From: Papilionanthe hookeriana x Papilionanthe teres | Taxonomy: Eukaryota > Streptophyta > Magnoliopsida > Asparagales > Orchidaceae | Assembly: GCA_022702705.1 (NCBI GenBank) | Contig: CM040430.1 | Location: forward strand, 18,113,310-18,177,309 | Length of the DNA stretch: 64,000 nt | Direction of reading: 5' to 3' | Shown here: positions 45,833-58,165 of the stretch, in pieces | How the letters are laid out: each line of letters begins with the position of its first letter | Numbering within the stretch: position 1 is the first letter of the stretch | Translations under genes and position numbers: made by a program | The notes under the pieces: generated by a model | What the model saw: only the letters and a program-made list of their open reading frames with translations | Told to the model about the DNA's origin: nothing | Database searches by the model: none

Positions 45833-48598
45833 TATGTATTCAAGAAACTAAATGGGTTGGAGAAAAAGCTAAGAAGATTGATAACTTAGGTTTTAAACTA
45901 TGGCATTCTGGTAAGAGTCGTACTAGAAATGGTGTATGTGTAATTAGAGATAAGAGTTTGAAAGATAATGTTATTAAAATTAATAGAGATGGAGATAGAA
46001 TTATAACACTTAAGATTATTATTGATAGTAAGATTTTTAATATTATAAGTGTTTATTCCTTAAGTTGGTTTAGATATAGGCTCTAAAGATAAATTCTAGA
46101 ATGATTTAGAAAACTTAATACACTTGATACCTCTTGAAGAAAATTTTTTTATTGGAGGAGATTTAAATGGACATGTCGGTAGAGTGGTAGAAGATTTCAG
46201 AAATATTCACGGTGGCTACGGTTATGGAGCGATTAATGAAGAAGATAGTCATTTTATATTTTGCTTTAGCGTATGATCTGATTATTATTAATATTTTATT
46301 CAAGAAAAAAGATGAGTATCTTATTACTTATAAGTATAGATCTAATAAAACACAAATTGATTATTTTATTATGAGAAGAAAATATCGTCAAGATTATAAG
46401 GATTGTAAGGTTATTCCAAGTGAGGAATTAAGTACCAAACATCAATTATTAGTTCTAGCTTTTAAGATGAAGAGTTGTAAAATAAAGAATACTAGGATTC
46501 AACATCGTAGAATTAGATGGAGGTACCTAAAAGACATAAAATTATTTTTATGAGTAAAATTCAAGATTTAAACATTTGGAATGTCCATGAAGACGCAAAT
46601 GCTATGTAGAAAAAATTAACTAATACTATTAAACAAATGGTTAAAGATAATACTTGGAGAATTAAAAAGAAAAAGTTTCTATAAATAAAAATAGTTGTTG
46701 GTAAAATAATAATGTGCAAGAAAAGATAAAATATAAGAAGTTATGTTATAAAAATTGGTTTAAATGTAAAAGCGTAGAAAATTGAGAAAAATATAAAACC
46801 GCTCGCAGGGAGTCTAAAAGAATAATCTGTGACGCTAAAAATTATGCTTTTAGTGATCTTCATACATGTTAGATACTAAGGAGAGTGAAAAATATATGTA
46901 TAAAATAGCCAAACAATGAGAAAAGAAAAACAAAGATTTAACTCAAGTAAAGTGTATTAAAGATGAAAATCAAAAAGTGATTTTCTTAGAAAAAGATATT
47001 CAACATAGGTGGGTGAGTTATTTTGATAAACTTTTAATGAAGATGTTGAAAATACGATCGACCTTAGTGATTTCAATATCGTTAATAATAATAAAACTTT
47101 TCATTTTTACTGTCGCATTAGTAGAAAGAAATTGAGGAGACTTTAAAGAAAACTAAGGGTGGAAGTCTGTATGACCTGATGATATCCCAATTGAAGTGTG
47201 GAAATGTTTAAGTGATTTGGGAGTTTCTTGGCTTACTAAACTTTTTAATATTATTTTAAAAACAAAAAAGATACCTGAGGAGTGGAAGAAGAGTATTTTG
47301 GTCCATATTTTTAAGAATAAAGGAGATGCATAAAAATGTGCAAATTATAGAGAAATTAAATTAATGTGTCATACTTTAAAATTATGGGAGAGGGTAATTG
47401 AACATAGGTTAAGACGTATTACCAAGGTTTCTCATAATCAATTTGGATTTATGTCGGGCAGGCCTACTATGGAAGCTATACATTTATTGAGAGGTTTGAT
47501 GGAGAAGTACAGAGATAATAAGGAGGATCTTCATTTGATTTTTATTGATTTAGAAAAAGCTTACAATAAGGTTCCTAGAGATGTTCTTTGGAGAGTCCTT
47601 GAGAAGAAAGGTGTTGATATGACTTATATTCAAGTCATAAAGATATGTATACTAGAGTTATTACATGTGTTCGAACTGAAGGAGGATTGACCAAATATTT
47701 TACTATTTTTGTTGGTTTGCATCAGGGATCGGCTTTAAGCCCATATCTTTTGCTTTATTTATGGATGGTCTTACTGGGCATTTACAAGAGGATGTACCTT
47801 GGTGTATGCTTTTTGCAGATGATATCCTCCTCGTGGATAAGATGAGAGAAAAAGCCCAGGAAAAAATTGAATTATGGAGGTCTACATTAGAGTATAAAGG
47901 TCTTCGTTTGAGTAGAACTAAAACTGAATACATGGAATGTAATTTTAGTAATAGTAGCTCTAGTGACAGAAGTGTAACTTTGGTGATCCAATTATTAAAA
48001 GGTGTGATTAGATATCTCGGGTCCATTGTTCAAAGCGATGGTGATATAGATGGGGATGTTAATAGTAGAATTCAGGTTGGTTGGTTGAATTGGAGGAATA
48101 CGTCCGGCCTATTGTGTGATAGTAAAGTACCGCTTAGACTGAAAGAAAAATTTTATAAGATGGTAGTGAGACCTGCAATGCTCTATGGTGTTGAATGTTG
48201 CCCTTTAAAAGAGAAACATAATGCTAAGTGTTGTCGAGATGAGAATGATTAGGTGGATGAGTGGCTTTACACTTAGAGACAAAATGCGAAATGAATATAT
48301 CTGTAATAGGGTTGGTGTTGCACCAGTGATAGATAAAATTAGAGAGAGTCGTCTTAGCTGGTTTGGTCACATTAAACATCGACCACTTGTTGATCCGATT
48401 AGGACAGTAGATGTTTTAGATACAACTTATGTTAAGAAAGGCAGAGGTAGACCTAGGAAAACTTGGGCTTATTGCATAAAAAATGATCTTAATTTATTAG
48501 AATTAAACGAAAATTTGACACTAATAGGACGTAATGGAGAAAAAGGATTCATGTAGCCGACCCCACTTAGTGGGATTAAAGCTTTGTTTTTGTTGTTG
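45833..48598 (+). mobile_element. RTE-type LINE, 2.77 kb, 5'-truncated, with endonuclease and reverse transcriptase
   Basis: It starts inside the AP-endonuclease at CIQETKW (catalytic Glu present), with GEKAKKIDNLGFKLWHSGKS and NGVCVIRDKSL. GGDLNGHVGR near 46155 is another endonuclease block. The reverse transcriptase follows: PDDIPIEVWKC, HNQFGFMSGRPTMEAIHLLR (47436-47492), LIFIDLEKAYNKVPRDVLWR, the GSALSPYL and LFADDILLVDK catalytic block (about 47725-47840), and the C-terminal DKMRNEYICNRVGVAPVIDK region, up to LADPT-like sequence before the TTG-rich tail (48582-48598). Several stops and frameshifts. It is bounded by a 20-bp target duplication. Confidence 0.9.
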
Positions 48599-50505
48599 TA
48601 CTCTTTACATACATTTCTGTCTCTGTGAGGATCACTGTCAACCAACCTAAAACACTTTTAGATGATATTGTCCTGTCGGCTCCTGTCGGACAAAGCGTTT
48701 AACGATCTACAAATAGCAATTGTTTAGAGTGGAAATGCTCTTACCTGCCCCGAGTCGATATTATCCCGTCAGCACAACCATTAACAATGTAAACATCACA
48801 TTTTTCTATAGAGGTAAGATTTGATCTACTTCGCCCTTGACCGATATTATCTAGTCGGCACAATGGTTAATGATCTAACTATCAAAATTGTCTGGCACGG
48901 TAAAAAACTCTATGTGCGCAGGTACACTGACGTCTCGTGCATGTACCATTAGAGGTGAAATTTTCCTCGGAACATGCACATACAAGCATTTATATATAAG
49001 TTATTTTATTTTTTATAACATACATTATTTTGAAATATCTTTATGCATATACTAGCATGCATATTTACTCTACTAAGTAACTATTTATCATATATAACTC
49101 TCATATCATGCATATCTATATCTCATATGTATCTCTTGTATCATGAATATCATTTTCCAAAGTATTTATCATGCATATCTATCTTATCATGTCTATCTTG
49201 TAGATCTTGTATATCATACATACCTTTCATGCATATCCTTTCTAATCTAACAGTATGAAGAATCTAACTAAACTAGAATATACATAAAGTCAAACATACA
49301 ATCCGAAATAAAAAAAAAAATTACCAAAATTTAAAAATGTAAGTACTCACCTCGGTTACCCCACTAAAATCTTAATTATTAATAACTAGCTGTAGATTGC
49401 GGTGACTTTTATGTTTAGCTTGATAAACTATAAAACATAATGTTAAACTTTAAGATTCAAGTGATTTCCATAAATTGAATTCTTCTTCTTGAATTAGCAT
49501 GGGATTATGTTACTTGAAATTTACGAAGTCGTCATACAAACATCTTCTATAGTCTTACCTCGAATTTGCCGTCTCAGGTAACCAACCTGAAATCTTAAAC
49601 GACTTAGAAATTTTGAATATTATCATTCATAAAGTGATTGAACTCAAAATATAATTGATTTGGTAAAATATACCTTAAACAGTCTTCTCGACAACAAGCA
49701 CTTCTCCAAAACTGCCCAATCTTCTTATCTCTTCTTCTTAACTTTGCTTACTTTTTCTTAATTTCTATGTTTGTGACGGATTCCCTTTACGGAAACTCAT
49801 AAACCACTTACGACACTTCTGACACCATTTCGGAGCTTCCGACGGCTACTAGAAACACAAACAATGAACGAAAAATGAGGCAAATATCAAATCATTCGCA
49901 AGAGGAAGAAAATGAAAGTCCCAAATAGCGCTAAAATCAATTTCATACTTACCAATTTTCTTTGAGCCCTAAAACAAAGCCTGCAACACTCAATCGTGCA
50001 CGTGGCTTGCTGCAGGTCGTGATTCTGCTACAATGCAGAATCCTGTAGAAGCTGCGGGAGAATGTATCAGTGAGAGAGGTGAAGGAAACAGAAGATGGGG
50101 AAGAAGCGCGGTGCTCTACGCTTCACTGTGTGTCGCACGTCCCTTGCTATAGTGAGGGACCGTAGAATCCTTCATTGCCGAGTGATCGAACAAGAAGATC
50201 GAACCTGCATGCGAGCACAATCGAGAGGGGGAGAGGAGTAACGAGAAAAAGGAGGGGAAATTTCAAAGGCTTTGGAAACAATTCGATCGAACCCTCAAAT
50301 AAAGAGGTGTGACAGGTGGCTTGGAACAGTGAGGGCATTAGGGAGGGTTAATTAGGTTTAATTAATTTATAACTTCCAATTTTTATATCTCTCATTCCTT
50401 TCAAAATTTATATATAGTGTTTTATATAGAATTGATCGATTTAACGCTTATAATATTATAAAATTGATTCGATTGAATTTTGAGGAATCCGAAATTTGGA
50501 GCACA

Positions 50506-51399
50506 TTTTAAATTGCCAAATTTTTAAACAAATTCTCAGAAAAGATTATTACAGCACTAGTCTGTGGTGGACCTTCTATCAGTGAGTTCCCCAGCTCAAC
50601 TAGCATCATATAGACTTCCACTTCTCTGCTCTTGTTTTTCTCAAAGATTACATTACTAGGATTCTTCTTAAGAAACATCATAATTTTGTAAATCATCTCT
50701 AGATGCTCTTCATTTAGGTCATTCATGTGTTTGCTCACAATACTAACAGAGTATGTAGTATCTCACCTCGTAAATAATAGGTAGATGAGTTTTCCTACCA
50801 ATCTTTGATATCTTCTATTAACCACAGAGATGTTTTTTCACCCATCTTTGATGAGGTGAGATATTGCATCCAATCATTCTCGTTTCTCTTAATAGATAGG
50901 ACATATTTCCTTTGTGATAGAACGATGTCATTCTTGGACCTTGCTACCTCCATACTAAAAAAATATCTCGTGGTTCCTAGGTCATTGATTTCAAACTCCA
51001 TATCAAGCACCTTTTTAATCTTGAGAATCTCTTTATCATCATCACCAATAAAAACATATCATTCACATATACTATCAGTACAACAACATTACCTTCCTAA
51101 GAGTGTTTGACAAACAAAGTATGATCAGCTTGATTTTGAGAATGCTCATTAGTTTTGATAATTTTAGCAAACATTTTAAACCACGCTCTTGGTGATTGTT
51201 TATACGCATAGAGAGATTTCCTAAATTTGCATACCAAGTGTTTTTTGGAATCATTCTGAAGTCCTGATAGTATCTCTCTATACACTTCTTCCAGATTCCC
51301 ACTCAAGAAAGCACTTTTTATTTCAAGTTGATCTAGTATCCATTCCTTGTTAACTGTCACTAAAAGGAGAATTCTGATAGTGTTAAGTTTGGTAACTAA
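50506..51399 (-). pseudogene. Copia reverse transcriptase, palm to C-terminus
   Basis: Minus-strand blocks: NTIRILLLVTVNKEWILDQL with EIKSAFLSGNLEEVYREI (51380-51270), LYAYKQSPRAWF, EHSQNQADHTLFVK, a YVND motif in place of the catalytic YVDD (near 51068), MEFEINDLGTTRYFFSMEVA, and finally MSKHMNDLNEEHLEMIYKIM. The YVDD to YVND change and the frameshifts make it inactive. Confidence 0.85.
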
Positions 51400-52399
51400 T
51401 GTGAAGGTGGCTAAGGAGCACTGGAATCCCCATCCCCTTCCGCAACTTAAGGTAAAATACAACGAGAGTATCCTTTGTGATTCCTTCGTTAGGACCGAAC
51501 CGGTCTAGACCTGGGAGAGGTGACTGGCTTTCCTACGCTGGGTTGGTATCTTTTTTCCATAAGGGATACAATCCAAATTATCTAGGGCTTATATATGTGG
51601 TTTAGGCGTTTAAGTTGTTCAGTTTTTCATGTTATTCTATCAAGACAGCCGTCGGCATCCAAGTTTTCCCTTATATGACTATATTCGAGGATAAGTGGTG
51701 CTCCAATTATATCAAATCTTAGGTGGTGATTATCCTCAACCTTCCTACTCCTCTGCATCTGTCGTCACCACCGTATTGCAGCAGCCACCAAAAACAACCA
51801 CTTTACTATTTTCTTGTAGTTGCCTACCACCTCACCACACCTCCCCTGCCATCCCAATCTGTTATCTCTTGCCACCAACCCTACTCAATGTTGTCATCCT
51901 AAGGACAAGTTGCTTGCTGCCCTTCTAAAACCCTTTCTAATGTTGTCATCGTTGTCCTAGCCATCTCAACACTCCTCTGCACCTCCTCTTAACCTCCTAC
52001 CTCACTGTCCCAACCCCATAAACCCCCTCACCGTGTTATCTACTGCTGCCCACCTATCCCAACACCTTCCTCCAGCATTTTAAGTCATCATACATTACTG
52101 TCGTAGCCCCGCAACTCCGTCTTCTTGTAGTGTTATAGCTATCCAGTCATCCTACATCACCGCCATAGCCCACCGCAATCCCTTGTTGTTGTTGCCCCAC
52201 TATTCCACTCATTGCTATTTCTTAGGAGGCCTAACTAATCGCCAATCACTACACCCAACACCCCCTGATCTAGCCCTAGCTTGGGTTTGTGTTATAAAAT
52301 GTTACAATTTCAATTTTTCTTGAGTGGGTTATAATTTCCTATTTGAATTTAGTAACAATATATGCTTTCCTATTATTGTTTGAGTTAACTATGGTATCA
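51400..52399 (+). mobile_element. Solo gypsy LTR, copy 1 (1.0 kb)
   Basis: TGTGAAGG...GGTATCA. It contains ggaccgaaccggtctaga and a TATA box tatatatg at 51590-51597, as in the LTRs at 18009 and 15025. It is inserted in the copia reverse transcriptase between DYQET and the VTKLNTIR segment. No clear 5-bp target duplication remains. Confidence 0.75.
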
Positions 52400-53060
52400 T
52401 AAGGTCTCCTGATAATCAATTTCATAGGCTTGAGTGAAACCTTTTGTAGCAACTCTGGTTTTGAATCTCTCAATATCCCACATCAACTTTGTATTTGATG
52501 TTGAACATCCATTTGCACCCAACCGACTTCTTATCCTGAGGGAGTTTGGTAAGAATCCATGTACCATTATGTTTTAGTGCTCAAAACTCTTCTTCAACTA
52601 CTTTCCTCCATTTTGAATTTTCAAGAGCTTCATGAATGGATTTAGGAATCTGCAAAGTTAACACATGAGTACTAGACTCTTTACTCAAAATTTCAGGTGA
52701 ATGTGGACTTGGGATTTAATTTGAGCGGTTCTGCCCTTGTAATTTGTCTCTGCTCAAGATTTTTTTCCTCCTTGTGAGGTCGTGTGAGGGTTATCAAGTG
52801 TATCACAAAATTGATGTTTATTTGCACTCTCCCCCTAAACAATAAAAACACACTTGATAGAGCTAAGGTCAAATTTTGTGCAATTTGAGAATAGATGTGA
52901 ACAAAGGATACACACCCAAAGATTTTAAGTGGTATAGTAGAAGAGAAAGCTCTGATGTGAGGATAGCCAACCATCAAAACATGAAGATGTGTTTTGAAGT
53001 TAAATACGCATCTAACCTTTGATTGATAAGGAACGTTACAGTAAGAATTGTTTCCCCCCA
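52400..53060 (-). pseudogene. Copia integrase-to-reverse-transcriptase linker and RT start
   Basis: Minus-strand frames give PKSIHEALENSKWRKVVEEE, NGTWILTKLPQDKKSVGCKW and FNIKYKVD, all typical of the copia RT start. Upstream, the GGNNSYCN/ILTATYLIN and PLKIFGCVSFVHIYSQ segments belong to the integrase tail. Frameshifted and with stops. Confidence 0.75.
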
Positions 53061-54250
53061 AGAATATTTTGAAACTTAATATGACATCATAATTAAACAG
53101 GATATCTCAAGAAAATGTATATTCTTTCTCTAAACAATCTCATTTTGTTATAGGATATCAATACATGGACTCATATGTCTGGTCTCATTTTTTGAATCAT
53201 AGGACCGAACGTTGGAATTTAAATATTCTTTTGCAATATCAATTTTGAAGATCTGAATTTTGCATTGAAATTAAGTTTGAATCATGTTATGGAAGGTTCA
53301 AAAGATTTTGGTTGTTTCATATTTATCTTTCATTAGGAATAACCCAAGTAGTTTTAGTGTGATCGTCAATAAATGAGACATATCATCTAGTCCCACTTAG
53401 GGTTTGCACCTTCGAAGCTCCCCAAATATTACTATGTATAATGAAAAAAATATGTTGAGTCATAGGTTAATTATTTCTATTTTATTTAATAAGTTGATAT
53501 CACATTCACAAGAACTAAGGTTTTAATGAATAAACAAATAAGGATACAACTTTGTAATATAATACAAATTAGAATAACTCATGCGACAATGTCAAGGCAT
53601 AATCTATTTTTCGACTTAATAAACTTAAAAAGTTGAGGTAACAAAAGGAGGTAAGATCATTTGTGTGTTTAGAGAGAGATTTTCCTTGAGCCGGTATAAA
53701 TCTTGATATATTTTAGCACTGTCAAACAACTTCCTCAACTCCACAACCTGAAATTCAAAGAGTGTGCAAGAAATTTAGTTATATATTTCATATCATGAGT
53801 AAGCTTCTTGACTGAAATACATTCCAAGTAATGGAACATACAAAACAAAGAAAAGAATCATATTCTGCGAGAGCTTCACATCTCCTTCTACAATACTTCT
53901 TTACTGTTATCCATCTGCAAGTCTAACCGATCTAAACGCAGAAGCTTCTTGATAGTTGACTAGAGTCCTGAAGTCCTCTGATCATATGATCAGAGTCCTA
54001 AATCCATGATCCAAGTTATAAATCTCTCATTACAGGTAAGGTTGGAGAATGAAATATTACCTTGGTGTGTCACGAGGTTGGTGAGTTGTTCTACTTCTAA
54101 GAAGTTTTTTCAGTACTTCAAGTTGCTCATTGAAAGGTCCAAAATTAACCACCGGAGTAAAACTTAACGTGTGCATCCCATACTTGGTATAAACCTGTGT
54201 ATTTAGAGTTGTCTCTAGTTGCAGGAAGGAAATTGACCACTGTAGTTGCT
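53061..54250 (-). pseudogene. Copia integrase core, GAG pre-integrase and protease remnants
   Basis: Minus-strand words such as FQVVELRKLFDSAKIYQDLY, the HCRMSYSNLYYKV zinc-finger-like part, and a WIMDSGSSDHM-like protease site with flanking LTNLVxHQGNISF sequence are seen only across frame changes. The equivalent in the duplicate is at 58770-60172. Confidence 0.6.
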
Positions 54251-54920
54251 GGTAAAGGTGAGGAATGTCTGATTGTCAGGAAAGCTGAAGACAGTGGCTG
54301 CTCTGATGGAAAACATCAGCTAATCTTGTGAAGACAACAAAGAAACAATAGCCTGCAGGGAACACCTGCAAGGAAACGGCAGGCAAGCTAGCAATTGTAT
54401 GGAGAAATCCGGCAGAGAGAGGGAGTAACTGTTGAGATCGAGGAGGGCCTGAAGGTTGACTAATGGCTACAAAGGATTCTGACTTCAGACAACTGATTGT
54501 TGTTGTTGTGTTGTAGAAAAATCCTACCAGAGAAGAACGGCAGCTAAGCAATGATGTCATTGGGCAGGAACAACAACTTGTTAACTGAAACGATTGTTTG
54601 TTGATGTTGATGTACTGTGGGAAGATCCCACTATAGAGGAACAATAACTGAGCAGTGCAAACACAGACATGATGTTGTTGGACAGAAACAAAAGTTGTTG
54701 CTTAACAGTAACGATAGCAAAGCAGTGTAGACATGGGTATGATCTCCAGTAGAGGCAATAATAGAGCTGTGCAGGCACGGATATGATTTCCACTAAGAAA
54801 ATTTGTCAATCTTGTGGCTACTGTCTCGCGGAAAAGAAGAGAGTAGGAAGAAGCTAATGTTGACAAAAAATTAGGGGTTCACTAAGCACTTAATGTTCAG
54901 CTATGTACACCCGTAATTCT
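54251..54920. other. Spacer between the inverted copia fragments
   Basis: Repeats of a phrase with core gttgttgttgtgt/agaggaacaacaact and of aaatcccaccagagaagaac-type words at about 54500, 54630 and 54740. It is probably the 5' leader or LTR region of the copia elements. No coding domain. Confidence 0.4.
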
Positions 54921-54924
54921 TCTC

Positions 54925-56890
54925 ATGACTCAAAGGTCAACTGTCCCACAAGTGACTATTGCAAGAAGATTGGACATATCAGAGCATGTTGAAAACTCCA
55001 CAAAAAGTAAGCCGACTAAAAAACCTAAGCAGAGACAGAAGGATCAAGAGAAAAAGACAAATGTTGGTACCACATCCGAAGAGTCGAAGAAATCATTTCC
55101 CAAGGAACATCTTAAAATACTGAAGAAACTCTTTGCAAGTAATTCAGAGCAACATATCAACCTGATGACACACCAAGGTCATATATTCTTCTCCAGTCTT
55201 GTTAATAATAGAAGATTCAAAATTTGGATCATAGATTCAGGAGTCTCTGATCATATCACCGAATACATCGATATTCCAATCAACTATTAAGAGGCTCTAC
55301 ATCTAGATCGCGACAAAACTTGCTGATGGATCTCACTTGAATATTGTTAGGAAAGGAGATGTGGAGCTCTCTCAAGATATTACTTTTTTCTTTGTCTTAT
55401 ATGTTCCGCAATTGGATTGCAATTTAATTTCAATCAGTAAGCTTACTTATTACATGAAATGTATAACTAAATTTCTTGCAAACTTTTTTTAATTTCAGGT
55501 GGTGGAATTAGAGAAGGTGACTGGTAGTGTTGAAATGTATCAATGTTTATGCATACTCAAGGAAAAGATCTTTAAACACACAACTGACCCGCCGACATAT
55601 GTTTCTCAAATTTCTGAGCCAGTTGAGTCTATGTCTGTCGAAAAAATGTCATGTTATGGTATAATCGTCAGGGTCATCTTAATTTTAATTATGTTGCTAA
55701 GTAGTATCCACAATTATTTTTTAATAAAATAAACTTAGTTTTTATCAATGTGAGACATGTTAACTTGTCAAACACAATAAAAATAATTATCAAATGACTC
55801 GATATAAACTCACGCTTTTTTTCATTATTCACAGTGATACTTTGGGACCTTCAAATAAGAAAACCTCAAGTGTAACTAGATGGTTTGTCTCATTTAGTGA
55901 TAATCATACAAGAACTGCTTGGGTATTCCTAATGAAGAAAAAATCTAAAACAGTCCAAATCTTCAAACATTTTATCACATGATTCAAACTCAATTTCAAT
56001 GCAAAATTAAAATCCTCAAAAACTGATAATGCAAAGAAATAGTTAAATTCCATCATTGGGTCTCATCTCTCGAAAAGCAGAATCATCCGTATGAGTTATG
56101 TATGACACCCCACTACAAAATGGGATAGCACGAATAAAGAACGAGCATTTACTGGAGGTATCCCGCTCAATTATAATTTTTTATCAAGTTTTAAAATATT
56201 TTTTGGGGAAGATAGTTCTTACTGCAACATACATTATCAATCGAATGTTTACCCGGTACATAAGTTCAAAACACCAATTAATATTTTAATAGTTACCTAC
56301 CCACATATCAGAACTTTCTTTCCTACTATAACACTTAAGTTTTTGGGTGTATATCATTTGTTCACATTCATTCATCAATCCTCACTAAACTTGACCATAA
56401 ATCTATCTTAGTATATTTTTCTTGGGCATTCCTCCGAAAAAGGGTATAAGTGTCACTCTACTATTACCAGAAAATACTACAACTCCAAGGATATCACATT
56501 TTAAAAATAAATCATATGATCTCAAATTGAATATTAAGGGACAGAGCAAAAGAACATCAATTTTGGGATGCACTTAATGATACCTAGTCTTCCACCGGAC
56601 TCTCCTACTCATGTTGAGGATATTCAACCAACCCACCCTGAAATTCACACCAAAGAATTTTGTGTGTACATTAAGAGAAAGAAAAACCTTGAGCTGGTGG
56701 AAGACAACTTGCAACAAAACTACTCCAACCAAAAATCGAGTCCACATTTACATGAAATTTTGGGTAAAGAGTTTAGTGCTCAAGAGTTATCTTCTTCCTC
56801 TTCTAGTGTTGATGACAGGAATTTTGTACGAGATACCAAATTCAATAGTATATGGCTTAAGAAGAGTTTATCCTCGATTCATAAAGCAAG
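54925..56890 (+). pseudogene. Copia gag-protease-integrase remnant, plus strand, copy 1
   Basis: A plus-strand zinc knuckle, decayed (DYCKKIGHIRAC; the first Cys is lost), is followed by KKPKQRQKDQEKK and NLMTHQGHIFFSSLVNN. The protease site IWIIDSGVSDHIT follows (D-S-G present, 55220-55260), then a GAG pre-integrase stretch (55499-55740), integrase sequence HSDTLGPSNKK, then YDTPLQNGIAR and an ILTATYIINRM-type segment (56200-56250). The IHPEIHTKEFC-type linker follows. No reverse transcriptase remains. It runs head-to-head with the minus-strand copia to its left. Confidence 0.75.
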
Positions 56891-57167
56891 ATCAGTTTGA
56901 TTGTGAGAATGTTCATTAGTTTCGATAGTTTTAGCAAACATTTTAAATCACGTTCTTGGTGATTATTTATACTCAGAGAGATTTCCTGAATTTGCATATC
57001 AAGTGTTTTTTGGAATCATTCTAAAGTCCTGGTAGTATCTCTCTATACACTTCTACTTCCAGATTCTCATTTAAGAAAGCATTTTATATTTCAAGTTGAT
57101 GTAGTAGCCATTCCTTTTTAACTGTTACTAAAAGGAGAATTCTGATAGTGCTAAGTTTGGTAACTAA
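56891..57167 (-). pseudogene. Copia reverse transcriptase fragment, duplicate copy
   Basis: Duplicate of the right part of 51118-51399. It contains the same ENxHSxNQ and LxFKMFAKTIET-type positions with extra changes and a truncated left edge at the duplication junction. Confidence 0.7.
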
Positions 57168-58165
57168 TGTGAAGGTGGCGCGGGAGCAAAGGGAAGCACC
57201 ACCCCGTCCGCAAATCTAAAATACCACGAGACTATCCTTTGTGATTCCTTCGTCAGGACCGAACCGATCCGGACCTGGGAAGGGTGACCTGCTTTCCTAC
57301 GCTGTGTTGGTACCTTCTTTCCATAAGGATACTATTCAAATTATCTAGGGCTTATATATGTGATTCAGGCGTTTAAGTTTTTCAGTTTTTCATGTTATTC
57401 TGTCAAGACAGCCGTCGACATCTAGGTTTTCCCTTATATGGCTACATTCGAGGATAAGTGGTGCTTCAATTATATCTCATCATAGGTGGTGATTATCCTC
57501 AACCTTCCTACTCCGCAACCCTACCTCCACTGTCATCTTGCAGCAACCACCAGAAAACAATCACTTTACTATTTTCTTGCAGTTGTCTACCACCTCACCA
57601 CCCCTCCCCTCCCAATCTGTTATCCCTTTCCGCCAACCCTACTCCTCAATGTTGTCATCCTAAGGACAAGTTGCTTACCACCCTTCTGAAACTCCAACCC
57701 TTTCTAATGTTCTCATCGTTGTCCCAGCCATCTCAGCACTCCTCTGCACGTCCTCTTAGCCTCTTACCTCACTGTCCCAACCTCGTAAACCCCCTCACCG
57801 TGCTATCTACCGCTGCCCACTAATCCCAACACCTTCCTCCAGCTTTTTAAGTCATCATGCATTACTGTCGCAACCCCGCAACACCGTCTTCTTGTAGTGT
57901 TATAGCTGTCCAGTCATCCTACATCACCATCATAGCCCACCGCATTCCCTTTTTGTTGTTGCCCCACTATTCCACTCATTGCTACTTCTTAGGAGGCCTA
58001 AATCATCGCCATTCACTACACCAACACCCCCCAATCTAGCCCTAGCTTGGGTTTGTGTTATAAAATGTTACAATTTTAGTTTTTCTTGAGTGCGTTGTAA
58101 TTTTCTATTTGAATTCAGTAACTATATAGGCTTTCCTATTATTGTTTGAGTTAACTCTGGTATCA
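57168..58165 (+). mobile_element. Solo gypsy LTR, copy 2 (998 bp)
   Basis: TGTGAAGG...GGTATCA with the same flanks as copy 1 (ggtaactaa on the left, taaggtc on the right). It differs at scattered positions and small indels. Confidence 0.75.

Larger units (their letters stand above)
45325..50505 (+). mobile_element. TGTCACGACCC element, non-coding, carrying an RTE LINE
   Basis: It starts TGTCACGACCCGACCC (45325), where copia RNase H sequence stops. It ends near 50505 at ...GAGCACA, where copia sequence resumes. It is non-coding apart from the nested LINE (45833-48598). The interior after the LINE holds repeated cggcacaa/caaccattaacaatg-type words (48660-48900). LTR-like TG...CA termini are suggested, but no target duplication is visible. 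Probably a solo LTR or non-autonomous retroelement. Confidence 0.5.
44880..54200 (-). mobile_element. Decayed Ty1/copia element on the minus strand, split by nested insertions
   Basis: Domains appear on the minus strand in copia order when read from right to left: a protease-like WIMDSG region near 53970-54060, GAG pre-integrase near 53450-53750, the integrase / linker near 52690-53060, the reverse transcriptase N-terminus at 52400-52680, the reverse transcriptase palm and C-terminus at 50506-51399, and RNase H at 44880-45324. Two insertions interrupt it: the TGTCACGACCC element (45325-50505) and a solo gypsy LTR (51400-52399). Without these about 3.1 kb remains, with many stops and frameshifts. 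Confidence 0.75.
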
